Shown here: positions 19,168 to 23,840 of the stretch, in pieces
Numbering within the stretch: the first letter of the stretch is position 1
How the letters are laid out: each line of letters opens with the position of its first letter
Source: Flammula alnicola
Lineage: Eukaryota; Basidiomycota; Agaricomycetes; Agaricales; Strophariaceae
Reading direction: 5' to 3'
Length of the DNA stretch: 23,840 bases
NCBI GenBank assembly: GCA_015499995.1
Contig: JADNRV010000579.1
Span: forward strand, 1-23,840
Notes under the pieces: generated by a model
What the model was told of the DNA's origin: nothing
The model's database searches: none
The model's input: the letters and a program-made list of their open reading frames with translations, nothing else
Position numbers and translations under genes: made by a program

Positions 19168-21472
19168 ATGACCATCGAGAAGCCTCGGCTTCTTCTCGTC
19201 GATTCTTATGATTCATTCACGCATAAGTGAGATCCTTTTGTCTACCGTATGTTGGCATGCTCTCATCTCCTTACCATTTTCTCGTAGTCTTGCAGCGCTT
19301 TGTCAACAAGCGATCCCGAATGTCTCCGTGACTATCATCAAGAATGACAACTTCACAATACAAGACTTGCGACCTTATCTCCCATACTTTTCCTGTGTGG
19401 TCGTAGGCCCCGGACCGGGTTCTCCAGATATTCCGGAAGACATTGGCGTAGTCAAAGACCTGTGGAAGTTGAAAGAGAGCGATGTCCTACCCATCTTTGG
19501 TGTTTGCCTAGGGCTCCAAAGTCTGGCAATTGAACACGGTGCCATCCTAAAGAGATTGCGCACCGTTAAACATGGCCAGATGTCGCAAATACACCATCTA
19601 TCAACGGACTTGTTTGACGACGTCGGGTTGGTTAAAGCTGTTCGATACCATTCACTTCATGTCGAGTTGAAGGAAGCCGGAGAGGTGGAAGAACTGGCTT
19701 GGGCGGAAGATGAAGAGAATGGAAAAGTCGTTATGGCCCTTCGCCATAAACATCGACCGTTTTGGGCTGTTCAGTACCACCCAGAGTCTGTTTGCACGGA
19801 AGGCGGAGGAATTCAAGTTGTCGGCAATTTTTGGCGTTTGGCACAGGACTGGATTAAGGATACCGGCAGACGGACTACGCCCTGGAAATCAACTGTGGGA
19901 GATATCATTGGCCATCCTTGGCCCTACACGTCTGCTCCATCGCGGTCAACCACCCCCAATGCGTGCCCGGGTGTCACCACCTCTTCACCAAAGCGACTCG
20001 ATATCTCGACTATCGATATCTGCGAAGCATTCGATGTTTCGGAAGAATCCTCCCACTTCGTACTCCTCGAATCAGCCGCGCAGCCAGGCCGTTTTTCTAT
20101 CGTGGGATCCATATCTTCCTCGACCCTCCATATCAAATATCGCGTCGGCGATCCTTCTGTATGTCTTACCGAAGACGGCAAGACCTCGTATGAGAAGCTG
20201 GGTTCCCAAGATATCTGGACGTGGCTCGCAGGCTTTATGCGACCGAGGAAGGTCGACGGCGGCAATCCCGAACTTCCTTTCTGGGGTGGCCTTGTCGGGT
20301 GCTTGAGCTACGAGCTCGGCGTGCATTCAATGCACGTTCCTCTCAAACGAGCCGAAAATACATCTTCCGGGAATCAACATCCCGACGTCAATCTCGTCTT
20401 CATAGAACGCAGTGTCGTCGTCGATTTGCAAACTGGACGAACGTACGTACAGTCCATCACACCGAACGATCAAGCTTGGGTGATGCAGACAGTGGCAATG
20501 TTGGAAAATCTTCCTTCAACGCCTTGTACGATGGAGAGTATACTCCCTCAACATAAACCCTCCGTCACCCTTCCCGATAAAGCACTGTATATCTCCAAAA
20601 TTCGGGAAGCCAAAGAACATCTTTTCGCTGGCGATTCATATGAATTGTGCCTAACCGCGCAAACACGAATATCTGTTCCTTCTTCCTCAAGTAAATCTCC
20701 TTCGACCTCATGGGAGCGTTACAAACGTCTCAGGAAGAGCAATCCAGCTCCACATTCCGCATACTTACGGCTGCATCCAACGACTCTTCTGTCATCTTCT
20801 CCAGAACGCTTTCTTTCTTTTTCTCGAGCACCAGGGTCAGTCTGTCAGCTAAGACCGATCAAAGGAACCGTCCGTAAAACACCGCATGTTACACGTGCCA
20901 TTGCAGAGCAGGCTTTAGTGGGTAGTCCCAAAGAAGTAGCTGAAAACCTCATGATCGTTGACCTCATCCGTCACGACCTACACGGAGTCGTCGGTGAAGA
21001 CGTCGTAGTGAAGCAATTCTGTTCTGTGGAAGAATACGAAACTGTATGGCAGCTGGTTAGCGTAATTGAAGGAAAACGCAGTAATGGTACGAGTCAAGCC
21101 TCTGGCGCAGAGGATCAACTGGGATGGCAGGTTCTTAAGCAGTGTCTGCCACCAGGTAAGGTTTCTTCTAGCATCAATTGCGACCCTGCTCATTTCTTTC
21201 TAGGGAGCATGACAGGAGCTCCGAAGAAGCGTAGTGTTGAAATTCTTCAAAACTTAGAGCATCAAGAAAGAGGCGTCTATTCAGGGGTCTTCGGTTATTG
21301 GTGCGTTGGAGGCGGCGGTGATTGGTCGGTGACGATCCGTAGTTGTTTTAAATATCAAGACGACAGAGGGTCACGGCCAGATGATCTGTCTGGGGCATCT
21401 GAGGAATGGGTCGTGGGTGCAGGCGGTGCGATCACTGCTTGTCCGATCCTGAAGGAGAGTGGGAGGAGATGA
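19168..21472 (+). CDS. ABZ1: Bifunctional aminodeoxychorismate synthase (PabA-PabB fusion), 3' frameshift
   Basis: It makes 4-amino-4-deoxychorismate from chorismate and glutamine, the first committed step to p-aminobenzoate and folate. Exons are 19168-19226, 19288-21155 and 21204-21472, giving 731 residues as read. Introns are 19227-19287 and 21156-21203 (48 nt, GTAAGG...TTCTAG, in frame). The second, if retained, would split the PG-SMTGAPK motif. Residues 8-210 are the glutamine amidotransferase: GPGPGSP, nucleophile C93 in GVCLGLQ, H184 and E186 in YHPES. The chorismate-binding half covers about 345-715. It contains RPIKGT with K545, the lysine typical of aminodeoxychorismate rather than anthranilate synthases (which have PIAGT), then ENLMIVDLIRHD, SMTGAPKKRS, GVFGYW and GAGGAIT. 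Right after GAGGAITA the frame changes. The expected ending LSDPEGEWEEMIIKLQSVLR is readable in another frame to TAG 21517-21519, while the annotated frame ends ACPILKESGRR. Confidence 0.93.
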
Positions 21473-21519
21473 TAATAAAGCTTCAGAGCGTTTTACGTGC
21501 ATTTGGAGCTTTGTCATAG

Positions 21520-22512
21520 CCTTTGGTGGTATATTTGACTTTTTCACTGGTTTATTTAAATGTGATTTTTTTTCTTTTCATTTTCATCTCTTTAGGTTGC
21601 CTATGGACGGAATTGACATAGGCATTACCCTATGTAGTAAGTATGTCATTGGTCCTCGCCATTACAGTGACCCACGGATTTCACGACAAGGTCACCACTG
21701 TCGGACTCAACGCTCACATCGCTCGTTTCCAACATGACATTCCACAGATACATATGCTCCCACAGTCCACACCATCAACGACGACGCCAGTCCCTCGTTC
21801 CTGCGCGATATCTTCCAGAATTCAATGCTTCGTATGGAGCGACGTATGTTCCCTTGGAAATCGTACTGAAGTTCGTGATAGTTTATATCAAGCCCGTTGT
21901 TCATAACTTGTCTGGGTTTGGTCGACCATTTGACCGTTCCTCATTAAACGCTGACAACGCCGACTATTGGTCTCTTAAAATAGACCAATGTCAGACGACA
22001 ATCAATCTGTATACAGCAGCCGACTATTCAAGTTGACTTGATGTCTGGTGCGAACTGAGCACTGGCAATGATATGATGGAATAACGACAACTAAGGTGAC
22101 ATGGGAACCGAAACACGTTGGGAGTTGAGGTGACGGACAGATTCAACCGGGCGCCTTAATGAACCCCATGCTCTTTCTAATCTAATCATGGTGTATCAAA
22201 CTGTCCTCGCCCGGCGTGTAAACTTGGAACTACGAGAGGTTGATGGGAATCTCCCATATAACCCGGCAAAAATGAGTCGATGAATCTCTACCCCGTTCTT
22301 TACCCTTCTATTTGATTTTCACTGGTCGACTCTGGTTCAGGAGTGTGGCTCTGACTGGGTTCGGTAGTATAGTTGGGCTGCACATCTTATCAATCTGGAT
22401 TCCTCCATAAGGCAGCACGGCGCATCTTTGACAGAGACACATTGGTGAGCAGATAAAAGTGTGTATATACTTTGTCTCTAACCAAGTTCCTTTGATTTCA
22501 AGTCTAGAGGAA
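21520..22512. other. Intergenic, no gene recognised
   Basis: About 1 kb holds only short ORFs without protein-like character. A 7-bp perfect inverted repeat (ACATAGG, 6-nt loop, CCTATGT) lies near 21617-21636. Its stem is short, so it may be chance or part of the ABZ1 3' region. TATA-like sequences (GATAAAA near 22452, TATATAC at 22464-22470) precede the next gene. Confidence 0.5.
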
Positions 22513-23840
22513 ATGTCTATGGACAGCAGGTTTTGGCTGAAAGCTGCTCTTCTGTGGATTTCGAGCTGTTCAGTGGCGCAGTCAACATTTGTCACTCCTT
22601 TCTTGCAACCGGTAGAATTGCCTAAAATTTCGATTCGCCGAACTTTTAACTAATCCATTTGGACACAGTCCTTTTTATTCGACTGGAATGACCCAACGCA
22701 ACCTGTTCCTATACCTACCACAGGTTTGGGAAATTTTTTTGCCCCGATTTCTTAGCTGAAAGTCCATCAGAACAATGCGAAACTATTCACATAACCTGGT
22801 CGCGCGGCATTGAAACCGGGTATGTTGTCTTACCTGGGAAGCCCCAGGTTATCTAATGTGCTATAGACCAAATCCGACAGCGCCTTATTTCCTCCAGGTA
22901 TATACCTCGTACGTTTTCCCGAAATTGACCAAAGAAGAAGGGCACAGCTGAATGCCAGTTGTCGTAGCGCCTTCATTCAACCATTTATTATTCCGGCAGG
23001 AGATGGTGAGCTTTGTGAATTATTTCCTTGCATCGGCTCCGATGATTACCATCTTATAAGCATTTCTTTCCTTAGGATTGGCCTGTTCCATTTGCGCCAG
23101 ACACACTTGTGAGTTATAATTGTTAACAATACTCGTATCAGTTCTGAAATGCTGATATTTACTAGTACCAAATTTGCATGGTGAGAGCGTTTAAGTGGAC
23201 ACGCAAATGAGTGGAAGGTTGCTCAACCTACAAATCTTAGTTCGACAAGTTCGGTAATACTGGAGGCTGCCAGAACACCTACACAGTTATACCTGCCAGC
23301 ACGTCGTCAACTTGCGCTAATGTGACATTTTATCCCCAACTCGGTGTAACAGCCATAGTCGATAATGGCCCAATGTCGCAATACGGTTTCATCGACCAAG
23401 TAAGTTCTTAGCCTTATGATTGGTTTAAATTTCATTTCATTGATCTCAGCTATAGTGTACGGACATTTCTCTTATGCCAACAGGCGGAACGCCGCCCTAT
23501 ACATTGACAGTGAGCTCTTTTATGTCGCGCCGCATAAAGTAACGGCTGATTTATCTGACAGGTTGCACCAGCCCTCCATCCTCCTTATAATATAACATCC
23601 TTCGACAAGCCTATTAACTGGACCGTCAGTCTTAATTGGGCAATGCCATTTTTCATTAGCCTCGCCGATTCGAATGGCAGCCTGTGGTCCAATGGCCCTC
23701 TCCACGCTGGAGGCGGAGGAACGTTGCATGTCTTGCTGGGAACGTAACTTCAAGGTAAGCAACATGGCTGTCACTCATATAAATCATTAAAACCACATTG
23801 CTTTTCAGTCGACATGTAAAAGTCCCAGTAGCCGTTGGAG
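22513..23840 (+). CDS. Secreted or membrane surface protein, at least 11 exons, cut by right edge
   Basis: Exons read as 22513-22611, 22669-22723, 22771-22819, 22867-22908, 22968-23005, 23076-23108, 23166-23180 (15 nt), 23241-23399, 23456-23509, 23562-23754 and 23809 onward. The start MSMDSRFWLKAALLWISSCSVAQ is a signal peptide. The ectodomain contains EQCETIHITWSRGIETGPNP, APYFLQVYTSAFIQPFIIPA, DWPVPFAPDTLYQICMFDK, GFIDQCTDISLMPTGGTPPY and LADSNGSLWSNGPLHAGG. It has paired cysteines and at least five N-glycosylation sequons (NVT, NIT, NWT, NGS, NVT). I associate this layout with a large Agaricomycete family of single-pass surface proteins. The transmembrane part would lie past the edge, where the last exon starts RHVKVPVAVG. 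Two joins do not keep frame: exon 5 to exon 6, and position 23727, where the expected CLAGNVTS is one base out of phase and a TAA occurs at 23745. The copy is either broken or mis-sequenced. Function unknown. Confidence 0.75.
23166..23180 (+). other. 15-nt microexon (YQICM)
   Basis: TACCAAATTTGCATG sits between introns 23109-23165 (GTGAGT...ACTAG) and 23181-23240 (GTGAGA...CTTAG). It is phase 0 on both sides and joins APDTL to FDKFGNTGGC. The result DTLYQICMFDKFGNTGG is a continuous, family-like sequence, whereas skipping it would delete a cysteine. Confidence 0.75.

Noticed and set aside
21617..21636. Short hairpin after ABZ1 as a terminator or regulatory RNA
   Set aside because: A 7-bp stem is too weak, and hairpin terminators are not used by fungal RNA polymerase II.
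21643..22036. Plus-strand ORFs between ABZ1 and the surface protein
   Set aside because: Composition is not protein-like, they overlap one another in different frames, and no family resemblance or splice signals link them.
1..23840. tRNA genes, transposons, CRISPR or defence-system signatures
   Set aside because: I looked for B-box-like GTTCGANNC, terminal inverted repeats, long direct repeats and reverse transcriptase or transposase motifs, and saw none convincing.

Overview
This window is nuclear DNA from a filamentous basidiomycete, most likely an Agaricomycete. The genes are dense and interrupted by many 45-70 nt GT-AG introns with CTRAC/CTAAT-like branch sites. Fungal orthologs are clearly recognisable (VTA1, POP3, DCD1, TTI1, ABZ1). 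A secreted rhamnogalacturonan acetylesterase and a multi-exon cell-surface protein of a type I associate with mushroom-forming fungi point the same way. Exon boundaries below were worked out by hand from splice signals, phase and protein continuity.

Layout. (1) 50-390, +: last exon of an unrecognised acidic protein cut by the left edge. (2) 824-1777, +: secreted CE12-type rhamnogalacturonan acetylesterase, 4 exons. (3) 1778-2923: gene-free stretch with a G13 tract and short repeats, ending in a TATA box. (4) 2924-4054, +: lineage-type protein with an 80-residue charged helix. (5) 4434-5879 (possibly to 6301), +: Ser/Pro-rich protein with a coiled coil and an unclear 3' end. (6) 7059-8719, +: VTA1, an ESCRT-III/Vps4 regulator. 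(7) 8993-11823, -: arrestin-like protein, divergent over 193 bp from (8) 12017-13119, +: POP3, an RNase P/MRP subunit. (9) 13398-14930, +: DCD1, dCMP deaminase, convergent and 30 bp from (10) 14961-18431, -: TTI1, of the TEL2-TTI1-TTI2 complex. (11) 19168-21472, +: bifunctional aminodeoxychorismate synthase (ABZ1) with an apparent frameshift near its end. (12) 22513 to the right edge, +: secreted or membrane surface protein with at least 11 exons.

The genes are mostly unrelated housekeeping genes and do not form an obvious pathway cluster. There is a loose nucleotide/folate theme: DCD1 makes dUMP for thymidylate synthase, ABZ1 makes the PABA precursor of the folate that enzyme uses, and TTI1 stabilises the PIKK kinases that sense replication stress. 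This may be chance.

I found no RNA gene, transposon, CRISPR array or defence system, and nothing I would call a new biological system. The observations most worth checking are: apparent single-base losses in ABZ1 and in the surface protein, with the conserved C-terminus readable in another frame; a 15-nt microexon; five introns whose length is a multiple of three and that contain no stop; an intact P-loop in the vestigial kinase domain of DCD1; and the unresolved 3' end of the gene starting at 4434.
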